Below, piece after piece: positions 1 to 6,484 of a DNA stretch of 15,437 nt. The DNA comes from JBEKZQ01 sp049509675. GTDB taxonomy: Bacteria > Planctomycetota > Planctomycetia > Pirellulales > Thermoguttaceae. Positions within the stretch are counted from its first letter, which is position 1. Each line of letters opens with the position of its first letter. Location: the NCBI GenBank assembly GCA_049509675.1, contig JBEKZQ010000103.1:1-15437 (forward strand). Direction: 5' to 3'. The position numbers and the translations under genes were made by a program. The notes beneath the pieces were generated by a model. The model was not told the origin of the DNA, did not search any database, and saw nothing but the letters and a program-made list of their open reading frames with translations.

Positions 1-2
1 GC

Positions 3-401
3 CAACTTTCCTGCCGCGCGCCCTCGGCCTGGCAGTGGAAAGACATTCGTTTCGGTTGGCAGTTGGCCAAGGAGATGGGCCGGCTGGACATCGGACAGAG
101 CGTGGCGGTCCGCGACCAGGCGGTGCTGGCGGTCGAGGCCGTAGAGGGCACCGACGAGTGCATCCGCCGCGCGGGCCAACTGTGCCCGGCCGGCGGCTTT
201 ACGGTGGTGAAGGTCGCCAAGCCGCAGCAGGACATGCGTTTCGACGTGCCCACGATCGGACTGGGTACGCTGGAAACGCTCGTCGCCGCCGGCGGCCGCG
301 TGTTGGCGGTAGAAGCCGGCCGGACCATTCTGCTGGACGCCCCGCAAGTCCTCGATCTCGCCGATCGCCACGGCGTGGTAATCGTGGCGGTCGAGGGCTG
401 A
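3..401 (+). CDS. lpxI: UDP-2,3-diacylglucosamine pyrophosphatase LpxI, C-terminal part
   Basis: The frame is open from the window edge to a TGA at 399-401, so only the C-terminal ~132 residues are present; the ATG at 63 is internal. LpxI hydrolyses UDP-2,3-diacylglucosamine to lipid X and UMP in lipid A synthesis, at the cytoplasmic face of the inner membrane. The family's C-terminal domain is easily recognised: a W-KDIRFGW segment, AKEMGRLDIGQSV, VLAVEAVEGTDECIRRAG, VVKVAKPQQDMRFDVPTIG and VLAVEAGRTILLD. These correspond to the conserved DUF1009/LpxI_C blocks. Its presence implies a lipid A-type outer membrane. The gene ends 84 bp before the convergent restriction-modification remnant, with a REP-like palindrome between them. 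The identification rests on motif recall but is strong. Confidence 0.9.
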   Translation, partial: QLSCRAPSAWQWKDIRFGWQLAKEMGRLDIGQSVAVRDQAVLAVEAVEGTDECIRRAGQLCPAGGFTVVKVAKPQQDMRFDVPTIGLGTLETLVAAGGRVLAVEAGRTILLDAPQVLDLADRHGVVIVAVEG

Positions 402-445
402 GCGGCGGGCGGGGCACCGGCTATTGACAGTGTTTTTTGCGGCGG

Positions 446-470
446 GAAGCACTGGCAGAGCCAGTGGCAC
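446..470. repeat. REP-like palindrome, copy A
   Basis: A 25-bp sequence whose core CACTGGC-AGA-GCCAGTG is a perfect 7-bp stem with a 3-nt loop. An identical 25-bp copy lies at 8026-8050. It sits between the convergent lpxI and the restriction-modification remnant, so its hairpin could also affect transcript ends there, although no T-run follows. Exact repetition 7.6 kb apart in intergenic sequence is typical of dispersed REP-type elements. Confidence 0.8.
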
Positions 471-484
471 TCGGCACGCGGCGA

Positions 485-1996
485 TCATCCTTCAACGATC
501 GCTATTTCCTCCGCGGTCAGGCCGTACAGCCCGTACACCAGCCGGTCGATCGCCGCGTCGGTGGCGTCAATCTGGCGCCGGATGGTGGTGCGCTGGGCTT
601 CTGACTTCGCAGCGTTAAGCCGCTCGTGCAAGGTCTGCATCAAGCCGGCCAAGCCGACAAGCTGGCCATGAACGGCCAAATCTTCCGCGTCCCTGAAGTC
701 GATGACCCGAAAGGGAAGTAGAGACAGGAATTGCCGATTCGCAGACCTCCAGCCTCCCCGGAAGGGCGCGCTCACGTGCGGGAAGTACCATCGCATCAGG
801 CGGGAATTCAGCAGCGTCAAAACGTACTCCAAGCCATGCGCCGCGTGCGGCGCCTTCAAGGTCACGCCCCCGACATCGACGTTGTCCAAAAAGTGGCTTC
901 CGTCTTTGTCCAACGCGGCGTGCAGTCGCTCCACCAGCCTGGGCACACAGACCTTAACACGGCTCTGTATGCCAAGGTTCTGACTTCGGCCAAGCCGGTG
1001 CCAATCGGTATCGTGGAATTTGCCCTTCTCACGACCCTCCAGGCGTTTCTTGTTTTCGAGAAAATAGGCTGCCGTCTTGGGATAGTCGCGTTGTATTATC
1101 TTGAAGTCCATCAGACCGGCGCGCTCGTCCCGGACGGTGTAGGGAAACAAGACGTACTGCCGATTGGGAAGGGAACGATAGCGGCCAATATCTGTTCCGC
1201 TGACGATGGGGTAGAGAAGGTCCTTCTCAAAGGTCCATTCCTGGGCAAGCGCCTTTGATCTTAGGCGAAAGGTTCGGCTTGTTTCAGCGACGAAGTCCAT
1301 GATGTAAACGTCATCCGCGCTTGTCTGAAGGCCGACGAAAATCTCGGCAACATCGCCAAGCTTGACGGGAATCGAAGTCAATCGCTCGAACAAGGCGGTG
1401 CCGTCGCCGACGGCAAAATTCCACTCGGACCCGGTAATTTGCGCGGCCTTGATCTTCCCCTCGCATCCTTTCCCGCTTGCTCGCCAGGCCAATAGGTCAT
1501 CGACCTTGGCGAAGCGGCACTCCTTGGACGGCGACTTATCCAAGAACAACAGGCAGGTATAGGTTGTCGCCCCGTCGAAAACCTGTTGCGCCCCGAAATG
1601 CACGACATGCGAAAGGTGTTTCCCCTTGGCGATGACCGCCCGCAACGGCTCGCCGTATTGTGAGTTGAAGAACTTGTGTGGGCAGATGAATCCCAGATGG
1701 CCGTTGGGATTCAGCAGCCTCAAGCCCTGTTCGATGAAGACAACGTAGATGTCGTAGTTGCCCGCCTTGCCAGCGTCGAATAATTCCCTGTAGATAACTA
1801 CTTCTGCATATTGCGGCGCAACTTGCTCAGAGTTTCCGACATCCCAACCAAGGGCTTCAAAGAACGGGTCGATGAGTTGTTGCCGAACCTGGGCCTCATT
1901 ACGGACGCGAAACTCGTCCCGATTGACCTGAAAGTAGGCGCACAGCCTGGCGACTTCATCCTTGCCCTGCTCGAAGGTCTTATCCATAAGCCGCAT
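485..1996 (-). pseudogene. Type IIG (Eco57I/TaqI-like) restriction-modification protein with a large internal deletion
   Basis: The reading frame is intact (503 aa) but joins two parts of a much longer family. Residues 1-67 match the extreme N-terminus of type IIG nuclease-methylases (RQQLIDPFFEALGWDVGN). The family normally continues into the nuclease PD-(D/E)XK core, a helical domain and the SAM-binding and NPPY motifs. None of these is present. From about residue 70 the protein resumes late in the methylase domain (GNYDIYVVFIEQGLRLLNP, HKFFNSQYGEPLR, GATTYTCLLFLDKS). It then runs through a TaqI-type specificity region to a C-terminal coiled segment ending LVYGLYGLTAEEIAIVE. Intact relatives are roughly 1000 aa, so about 500 are missing, in frame. 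It should have neither cleavage nor methylation activity; DNA recognition might remain. The start is the ATG at 1996 or the one at 1987. It follows the upstream gene's stop by 14 bp with no terminator between. An assembly artefact is possible. Confidence 0.75.
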
Positions 1997-2010
1997 TCCC
2001 TGAGCAGCCC

Positions 2011-3261
2011 TCAGTAGCGGCGGAACTTCCGCAGGATCGTCACGTACAGATCGTACTTCTTGTCGATCGTGGTGGGCGGGAGCTTCACGTCTAACTCCGC
2101 CTCGTTGACGTCGATCCGCTTGGCATCGAAGATCTCGGCGTAGGGAATCTCCTTCTCCTTCTGCTCGTTCCGCTCGCCCAGGATCTCTTTAAGCTGCACC
2201 TTCTCGATGATCCATTGACCGTCGAGATGCTCCTTGATGGTCAAGGGCACGGTGATCGGATCGCCCTTCTCGGTCTTGAAGTTCTGCAGCCGATAACGGA
2301 AGCGGGTGCGGAGGTGGCGGAACTGCGGCTTGGTGACGCCCTCCTTGCCGTCGAGCGTAAACCGCGGCGCGGTGATCTCTTCCACGGCCGCCCGCGGACC
2401 GCCCTCCGGCTCCATGGTAAAGCGTTCCACCTTCACGTCCTGGGCCGCACCCACGTACAGATCCAGCGGGGCGAACAAGGGCGTGTACTGGGCCCAATCC
2501 TCGCCCAAGAAGGCCTGGCTGCGCACGGCGTCGCCGTCGGCCTTGGGCTCCTTGATGAACAATCGCACCTTGCCGTAGGGCAGCGGAAACGCGCCCATCT
2601 GGTTCTCTTTGTCGTTCAGCAGGCGGTAGTACATGCGCGTGCGCTGCTGGTCGACGGTGGCGTCGAACACGAAGCGTTTGGCGATGCTTACCTCGGCGAA
2701 CTTGGCGGCCAACATCCGCTTCCGCTCGCCGTCGTTGAAGTAGCGCACGGTCGTCTTGCCCACGCCCGGCTGCACCGTGCATTCGCCGAAGTTCTCGCCC
2801 GAGGTGTTGCTCACGGTCATGTACACCTGCATGAGCAGCTTCTTTTCGTCGTTCTCCACGATCCCCTGGTAACTCGGTTCCGCCGCCATGTTGCCGATCA
2901 GATAGGAGATGCGGATCACGGCCGGTCCGGCTTGCTCGGCACTGACGGTCCAGAACAGGGCGTTCTCGTTGGGCGGATAGTTCGTGTTCAGCACGTTGAC
3001 TTCGCCTGTAGCGCGGATCACGCGGAAAACGATGGAATCCTTGTCGATGTTGATGTTCGCCCAGGAGAAATCGACCTGGTTGCGGCCGGCCTGGAGGTTC
3101 ACCGTCCGCTCCTCCTCGACCAGCGTGTAGCGGCCGTTCTGGATGTCCACGCGGACGCTCTCCCGCTCCGGCAGCGTGGTCAGCTTGATGCGGGCCTGGG
3201 CCGCAGCGGTCAGGGTCAAAACTAGCGCGGCTGAGAGCAGCAGCGGGGTCGCGGTTCTCAT
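2011..3261 (-). CDS. Secreted DUF4139-like protein (short paralogue)
   Basis: A 416-aa exported protein. Residues 1-23 form a signal peptide (MRTATPLLLS, hydrophobic core, AQA/R cleavage site). The mature part opens with a strand-rich domain (TTLPERESVRVDIQNG, VDFSWANINIDKDSI) that aligns by eye with the next gene. A central segment SYQGIVENDEKKLLMQVYMTVSNTSGENF resembles the DUF4139 (mucoidy-inhibitor MuiA-like) block around conserved N-(T/S)-GE. GKVRLF and YVGAAQDVKVE mark the C-terminal DUF4139 strands. No catalytic residues are recognisable; a structural or binding role in the periplasm or envelope is the most one can infer. The start is supported by AGAGGAG 7 nt upstream of the ATG. It lies 59 bp after its paralogue and is probably co-transcribed with it. 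The heptamer array in that gap may mask this ribosome-binding site. Confidence 0.7.
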   Translation of the reverse strand: MRTATPLLLSAALVLTLTAAAQARIKLTTLPERESVRVDIQNGRYTLVEEERTVNLQAGRNQVDFSWANINIDKDSIVFRVIRATGEVNVLNTNYPPNENALFWTVSAEQAGPAVIRISYLIGNMAAEPSYQGIVENDEKKLLMQVYMTVSNTSGENFGECTVQPGVGKTTVRYFNDGERKRMLAAKFAEVSIAKRFVFDATVDQQRTRMYYRLLNDKENQMGAFPLPYGKVRLFIKEPKADGDAVRSQAFLGEDWAQYTPLFAPLDLYVGAAQDVKVERFTMEPEGGPRAAVEEITAPRFTLDGKEGVTKPQFRHLRTRFRYRLQNFKTEKGDPITVPLTIKEHLDGQWIIEKVQLKEILGERNEQKEKEIPYAEIFDAKRIDVNEAELDVKLPPTTIDKKYDLYVTILRKFRRY

Positions 3262-3275
3262 GGTTTGGGCTCCTC

Positions 3276-3316
3276 TTAGGAGTTAGAAGTTAGGAGTTAG
3301 GAGTTAGAAGTAGGAG
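3276..3316. repeat. Heptanucleotide array (TTAGRAG) x6
   Basis: Six head-to-tail 7-mers (TTAGGAG, TTAGAAG, TTAGGAG, TTAGGAG, TTAGAAG, and a sixth lacking its first T) fill most of the 59-bp gap between the two DUF4139-like genes. Read on the minus strand, the unit is CTYCTAA. Four of the six units carry CTCCT, which is complementary to the AGGAG ribosome-binding site of the downstream gene. The nearest unit can form CTCCT-AAG-AGGAG directly with it. Confidence 0.85.
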
Positions 3317-3320
3317 TTTC

Positions 3321-4859
3321 TCACAAGGGCTCGCGTTTTCGCTCCTGGTTCAACTCCGGCCCCATTTTGCGGCGCTTGTAGGTCACATTATAGCTGACCA
3401 GCTCCTTCTTGCCCGGCTTGAGGTCCAGAAAATACTTCACGTGGTTCTGATCGACCGACTCGACGCGGCCGCTCACCCGGTGCAGGTCGGCGTAGGCGCC
3501 CTGCTCGGCCGAGTTCCAATCCTTGGGCGGCTCGGCCTCGCTCCATAGCACCACCTTTTCGTCGAACTGCCGCTCGATCTCGGCCTTGGCCTCGACCGGC
3601 TTGCCGGAAACAATCTCTTCTTCGTACGAGAACGTTTCGTCGTAGTCGACCAGGTCATAGTACATCACGAAATTGTCGTCGATGCGTCGCTTGTACTGCC
3701 GCACCACGACGTTGCTGATCTGCTGGTCCTTCAAGCGGCGGCGCAGGGTGATGTCCTTGTCGGGGCCCACGTTCACCTCCACGCGATCGCCGATGGGCAC
3801 GTACTTGGTCTGCGTGCCGCCCACGTAGGCCAGGTCCTTGCTGGCGTATTCGGAGAACAGCCGCACCATGCCGTTGGGCAGCGGCGAAAGCCCCAGGTTC
3901 TCCATGGCCGATAGTTTCTTGGGCTTCCCCTTCTCGTCCACGAGCTTGAGGTTCTTGAAGCGATAGAACTTGGTGAACTGCGAACCGCCGTCGCGGTCGG
4001 TCAACTTGTAGAAGCACTCCAGGGGCACCTCGGCCACTTTCAGCGCGGTCAGCCGGATCGGCTCCTTGTCCTTGATGTCCTCGCGTCCCTCGATGGTGAA
4101 CAAGAAGTATTCGGAAAGCCCCTCCTTGATGACCTCCTTGGGCTTTTCGGGAGGCGCCGGGGCAGCGGTGGCGGCGGGGGCGAGGCCACCAAGCGCACCA
4201 AAACCCTTCGCCTCGGCCTTGGCCACTTTTTCGGCCAACTCCTCGCGCATCACGGCCCGGTCCTTATCGCCGTGGTCGCGGTAGCTTGGCGCCGGACGCG
4301 TCGCCAGCTCGGCGATCTTCTCGACCAGATTGATGGTGCCCACCACCAGCCGCGTTTGGGCGTTGTCGTACAACTCGCCCGAGTTGTTCAGCACCCGCAC
4401 GTAGCCGACCAGGTTCAGCTTGGTTTCCTGCTCGTTGGCGATGCCCACGTAGTCGGCGGCCCAGGTGATGCCGCTGGTGAAATAGCGGATCTCGACGGAA
4501 ATCTTCCCCGCCATCTGGCTCTTGATGTTCCATTGCAGGGCGTCATTTCGGCCGGCAGGATAGGTCGTGTCGACGAGGTCCACTTGGTCCTGATGATCGA
4601 GAATGCGGAACTCGATGCTCGTGGGATCGATCAGCGTGTTGGCCCAGGAGAACTGGATGCAATTGACGCCTTCTTTGACGGTCAAGAGGCGGTGCTCGCG
4701 GACCATGGTGATGTCTTCGGAGTTGTAGATGGTCAGTTGCGTCCCTTCGCGACTGGGGAGGGTCACCAGGTCGACTGCCGCCCGGACGACGGTTGTCGAA
4801 AAGGTCGACCAACAGCCGGCCAGCAATAGTACCGCCGCGAGAAACCGGAGCCGATTCAT
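3321..4859 (-). CDS. Secreted DUF4139-like protein (long paralogue)
   Basis: A 512-aa protein starting at the ATG at 4859, preceded by a clear AAGGAG 8 nt upstream. The frame stays open to 5093, but that extension is low-complexity and has no better start. The signal peptide MNRLRFLAAVLLLAGC contains an LAGC lipobox, so lipoprotein processing is possible. Alignment with the paralogue instead favours ordinary cleavage at VVRA/A (residue 27). Domains: N-terminal strand domain (TLPSREGTQLTIYN, FSWANTLIDPTSIEFR), then a DUF4139-type block (ADYVGIANEQETKLNLVGY, VLNNSGELYDNAQTRLVVG). A charged Ala/Pro-rich linker follows (~residues 190-225), then C-terminal strands (NGMVRLFSE, YVGGTQTKYVPIGDRVEVNVG, DITLRRRLKDQQISNVVVR). 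Family function is poorly defined. Tandem duplication with the shorter gene suggests two parts of one envelope structure. Confidence 0.72.
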   Translation of the reverse strand: MNRLRFLAAVLLLAGCWSTFSTTVVRAAVDLVTLPSREGTQLTIYNSEDITMVREHRLLTVKEGVNCIQFSWANTLIDPTSIEFRILDHQDQVDLVDTTYPAGRNDALQWNIKSQMAGKISVEIRYFTSGITWAADYVGIANEQETKLNLVGYVRVLNNSGELYDNAQTRLVVGTINLVEKIAELATRPAPSYRDHGDKDRAVMREELAEKVAKAEAKGFGALGGLAPAATAAPAPPEKPKEVIKEGLSEYFLFTIEGREDIKDKEPIRLTALKVAEVPLECFYKLTDRDGGSQFTKFYRFKNLKLVDEKGKPKKLSAMENLGLSPLPNGMVRLFSEYASKDLAYVGGTQTKYVPIGDRVEVNVGPDKDITLRRRLKDQQISNVVVRQYKRRIDDNFVMYYDLVDYDETFSYEEEIVSGKPVEAKAEIERQFDEKVVLWSEAEPPKDWNSAEQGAYADLHRVSGRVESVDQNHVKYFLDLKPGKKELVSYNVTYKRRKMGPELNQERKREPL

Positions 4860-5087
4860 AAAGAACTCCTTGGCGCAAGGGGATTGTTGGCGAACTCTAT
4901 CATAATCCAGAGACAGCCCTGCACATATATGACGTGGGGCGGCCGGAAAAGTTTCTTTGGGATGCCCATCTCCCCCGGTAGAGGGCATGGTGAAGGTGGC
5001 TGAGCAAGAATTGGGGCACGCGGCTGCCAACCCCCACTTACGTGTTACTCGTGCTAGACACGTCACGCATATTTTTCCAAAGACCCG
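4860..5087. other. Divergent intergenic region between the DUF4139-like operon and the RRM gene
   Basis: About 230 bp without a credible gene. On the minus strand a TATGAT hexamer at 4904-4899 lies ~40 bp upstream of the DUF4139-like start and could be a -10 box, but no convincing -35 is spaced from it, so the operon promoter is unresolved. A short inverted repeat CGTGT/ACACG (5041-5062) has no T-tract. Nothing else recognisable. Confidence 0.4.
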
Positions 5088-5115
5088 TTGCAAAACTTCT
5101 TCTTTCTGGTATAAG
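5088..5115 (+). promoter_or_regulatory. Sigma70-type promoter of the RRM gene
   Basis: TTGCAA (5088-5093) and TATAAG (5110-5115) are separated by 16 bp, close to the vegetative consensus. They predict a start near 5122 and a 5' leader of about 125 nt. Local sequence is AT-richer than the surroundings. Not experimentally shown. Confidence 0.55.
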
Positions 5116-5203
5116 CTTACTCACAGTAGCGGTAGCCAATGGGGTTATCGCGTTCGGGGAGCGAGGACCACAAACCCACGAGACCCGGTGTGACGATGTG
5201 AGT

Positions 5204-5225
5204 GTGTTGCCCGCTGAGGCAGCAC
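5204..5225 (+). promoter_or_regulatory. Leader hairpin upstream of the RRM start
   Basis: GTGTTGCC and GGCAGCAC pair over 8 bp (one G-U) around the loop CGCTGA. The hairpin ends 5 nt before AAGGAG (5231-5236). A second purine-rich GAGGA abuts the ATG at 5248. The position suggests control of ribosome access in the long leader; function is inferred. Confidence 0.45.
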
Positions 5226-5247
5226 GGTAAAAGGAGTTCGTAGAGGA

Positions 5248-5628
5248 ATGTCGAAGAAATTGTTTGTGGGCGGATTGAGTTGGGGCACGACAGACGAGGG
5301 CCTGCACGGTGCCTTCTCGCGTTTCGGCGAGATTGTTGAGGCCAAGGTGATCACGGATCGCGAGACGGGCCGCTCGCGCGGCTTCGGGTTTGTGACCTTC
5401 GCCAATGATGAAGGTGCTGCCAGCGCCATCACCGAGATGGACGGCAGCGAACTGGATGGTCGCACCATCAAGGTGAACGAGGCCGAGGACAAGGGGCCCC
5501 GCAGTGGCGGCGGCGGCGGCGGTGGTGGCGGCGGCGGACGCGGCGGACGCGGTGGCTACAAGGGTGGCGGCGGCGGCGGCGGACGTGGCGGCCAGCGCGG
5601 TGGCGGCGGCGGCGGCGACCGCTGGTAA
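5248..5628 (+). CDS. RNA-binding protein, one RRM plus glycine-rich tail
   Basis: A 126-aa single-stranded RNA-binding protein. The RRM occupies residues 3-80, with RNP2 as LFVGGL (5-10) and RNP1 as RGFGFVTF (44-51). Both contain the aromatic residues that stack on RNA. Residues 86-126 are an RGG-like tail of glycine runs broken by Arg, Tyr and Gln, a likely low-affinity or condensation-prone RNA contact. The architecture matches the cyanobacterial/planctomycete Rbp family; cyanobacterial members are often cold-induced RNA chaperones. The start has AAGGAG 11 nt upstream plus GAGGA next to the ATG. It is a single-gene unit with its own promoter and long leader, and a stem-loop follows the stop. 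Long GGC runs could be prone to slippage. Specific RNA targets cannot be told from sequence. Confidence 0.93.
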   Translation: MSKKLFVGGLSWGTTDEGLHGAFSRFGEIVEAKVITDRETGRSRGFGFVTFANDEGAASAITEMDGSELDGRTIKVNEAEDKGPRSGGGGGGGGGGGRGGRGGYKGGGGGGGRGGQRGGGGGGDRW

Positions 5629-5675
5629 GTGCGGCAGCCTCTGCGCGCGCAGATAGCCATTGACCAAACACACCT

Positions 5676-5700
5676 GTGGCGCGGCAATTTGTCGCGTCAC
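5676..5700. terminator. Probable bidirectional terminator between convergent genes
   Basis: GTGGCGCGGC (5676-5685) pairs along all 10 positions with GTCGCGTCAC (5691-5700), two of them G-U, around the loop AATTT. It lies in the 110-bp gap between the RRM stop and the convergent methyltransferase stop. On the plus strand a broken T-rich stretch follows (TGTTTGATTGTCTGTCT); on the minus strand TGTGTTTGG follows. The T-tracts are imperfect, so termination may be weak. Confidence 0.55.
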
Positions 5701-5738
5701 GGGTACTGTTTGATTGTCTGTCTATCGCCGGCAAACCC

Positions 5739-6287
5739 TTACGCCGCCCTATGTCGCACGGACGTGGCCAAACGCTCGATCTCCGCCCGCTCGACCAACC
5801 GCAACACCGTATCTGTGCCGGGCGCGGAAGTCTCCAGCAGAACCCGCGAATGTTCGTCGAGCAAGCGCGGGATATAGAACCAGGCCGGCGTCAGCGACAT
5901 CTCAGGGCCCGGGGCCAGTACCAGGACGTCGACCTTCCCCAAGGAGTTGGCAACCCGGGCCAAGGCGTCGTAAGGCGTGCCCGGCACCAGCAGAATGCGG
6001 GCGCCGGTGGGCTTCAGCAGGCAATGCGCCGCTTTCAGCGACAGGCCCGGCCGATCCGTCGCTGATCGGCCTTCGAACAAGTCGACGCCCGTGAAGCGGA
6101 TCTCCGAGAGCGGGCAAGAGTGACTCGCCAACTGGATCATGCGCAACGAGCGTTGCCCGGTTCCAATGCCTATTTCCAGGATCGACCGGGCCTTCAAGCG
6201 TTGGATCTCTCGATAGACCGGACGATCGGCGACGGGTTTGGAAAGATGGATAAGATGCAGTGCTTTCAGGCGATCAAAGGTAGACAA
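5739..6287 (-). CDS. Small class I SAM-dependent methyltransferase-like protein
   Basis: A 182-aa Rossmann-fold protein. Motif I is ILEIGIGTG, followed by a second acidic strand end (TGVDLFEG) expected to hold the SAM ribose. VDVLVLAPGPE is a motif IV-like strand. The substrate is not recognisable. I place the start at a TTG (6287) because GGGAGGGCGAGG precedes it at good spacing and homology-like sequence begins just after it (STFDRLKALHLIHLSKPV). The frame stays open to 6449, but that extension is translated repeat DNA (the 6341-6484 element) and is unlikely to be protein. It sits last in a minus-strand run after the flippase and thioredoxin-like genes. A role in modifying envelope glycans or lipids would fit but is only contextual. 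Confidence 0.65.
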   Translation of the reverse strand: MSTFDRLKALHLIHLSKPVADRPVYREIQRLKARSILEIGIGTGQRSLRMIQLASHSCPLSEIRFTGVDLFEGRSATDRPGLSLKAAHCLLKPTGARILLVPGTPYDALARVANSLGKVDVLVLAPGPEMSLTPAWFYIPRLLDEHSRVLLETSAPGTDTVLRLVERAEIERLATSVRHRAA

Positions 6288-6340
6288 CCTCGCCCTCCCT
6301 GGCGGCCGGCGTTGCCGAATGGGTGAGAATTGAGGACTTC

Positions 6341-6484
6341 TCTGGTGGTCTGTCCATCTTGAGTTTACGGGTGCCACGGTTGGCTTGTCCAACCGTGTTT
6401 CCAACACTGCTGGGCAAGCCGGGCACCGACCGGAGGTTGGTCGTGGCACCCAACCGGTAATGTCGGAATGGACAGACCACTAGA
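6341..6484. mobile_element. 144-bp MITE/BIME-like inverted-repeat element
   Basis: Outer ends 6341-6357 and 6468-6484 are inverted copies matching at 16 of 17 positions (TCTRGTGGTCTGTCCAT). Nested inside are GGGTGCCAC (6369-6377) and its inverse GTGGCACCC (6443-6451). A perfect 9-bp hairpin CACGGTTGG-CTTGT-CCAACCGTG lies at 6375-6397, and a CGACC/GGTCG stem at ~6426-6443. This is two facing REP-like units within longer terminal repeats. There is no coding capacity and no clear target-site duplication. It separates the flippase stop from the methyltransferase start, and its right end contains the flippase TAG. Confidence 0.7.

Noticed and set aside
2215..3225. 336-aa plus-strand frame opposite the short DUF4139-like gene
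   Set aside because: His/Leu/Val-rich low-complexity product antisense to a gene with a signal peptide and paralogue.
4860..5093. N-terminal extension of the long DUF4139-like protein to 5093
   Set aside because: The extension would bury the signal peptide 78 residues in, while the ATG at 4859 has a strong AAGGAG.
5038..5700. Ala-rich minus-strand frame across the RRM gene
   Set aside because: The Ala/Thr runs are the antisense reading of the glycine codon tract; the RRM has clear RNP motifs.
6288..6449. N-terminal extension of the methyltransferase to 6449
   Set aside because: It is encoded largely by the inverted-repeat element and lacks protein-like conservation; TTG at 6287 has a good ribosome-binding site.
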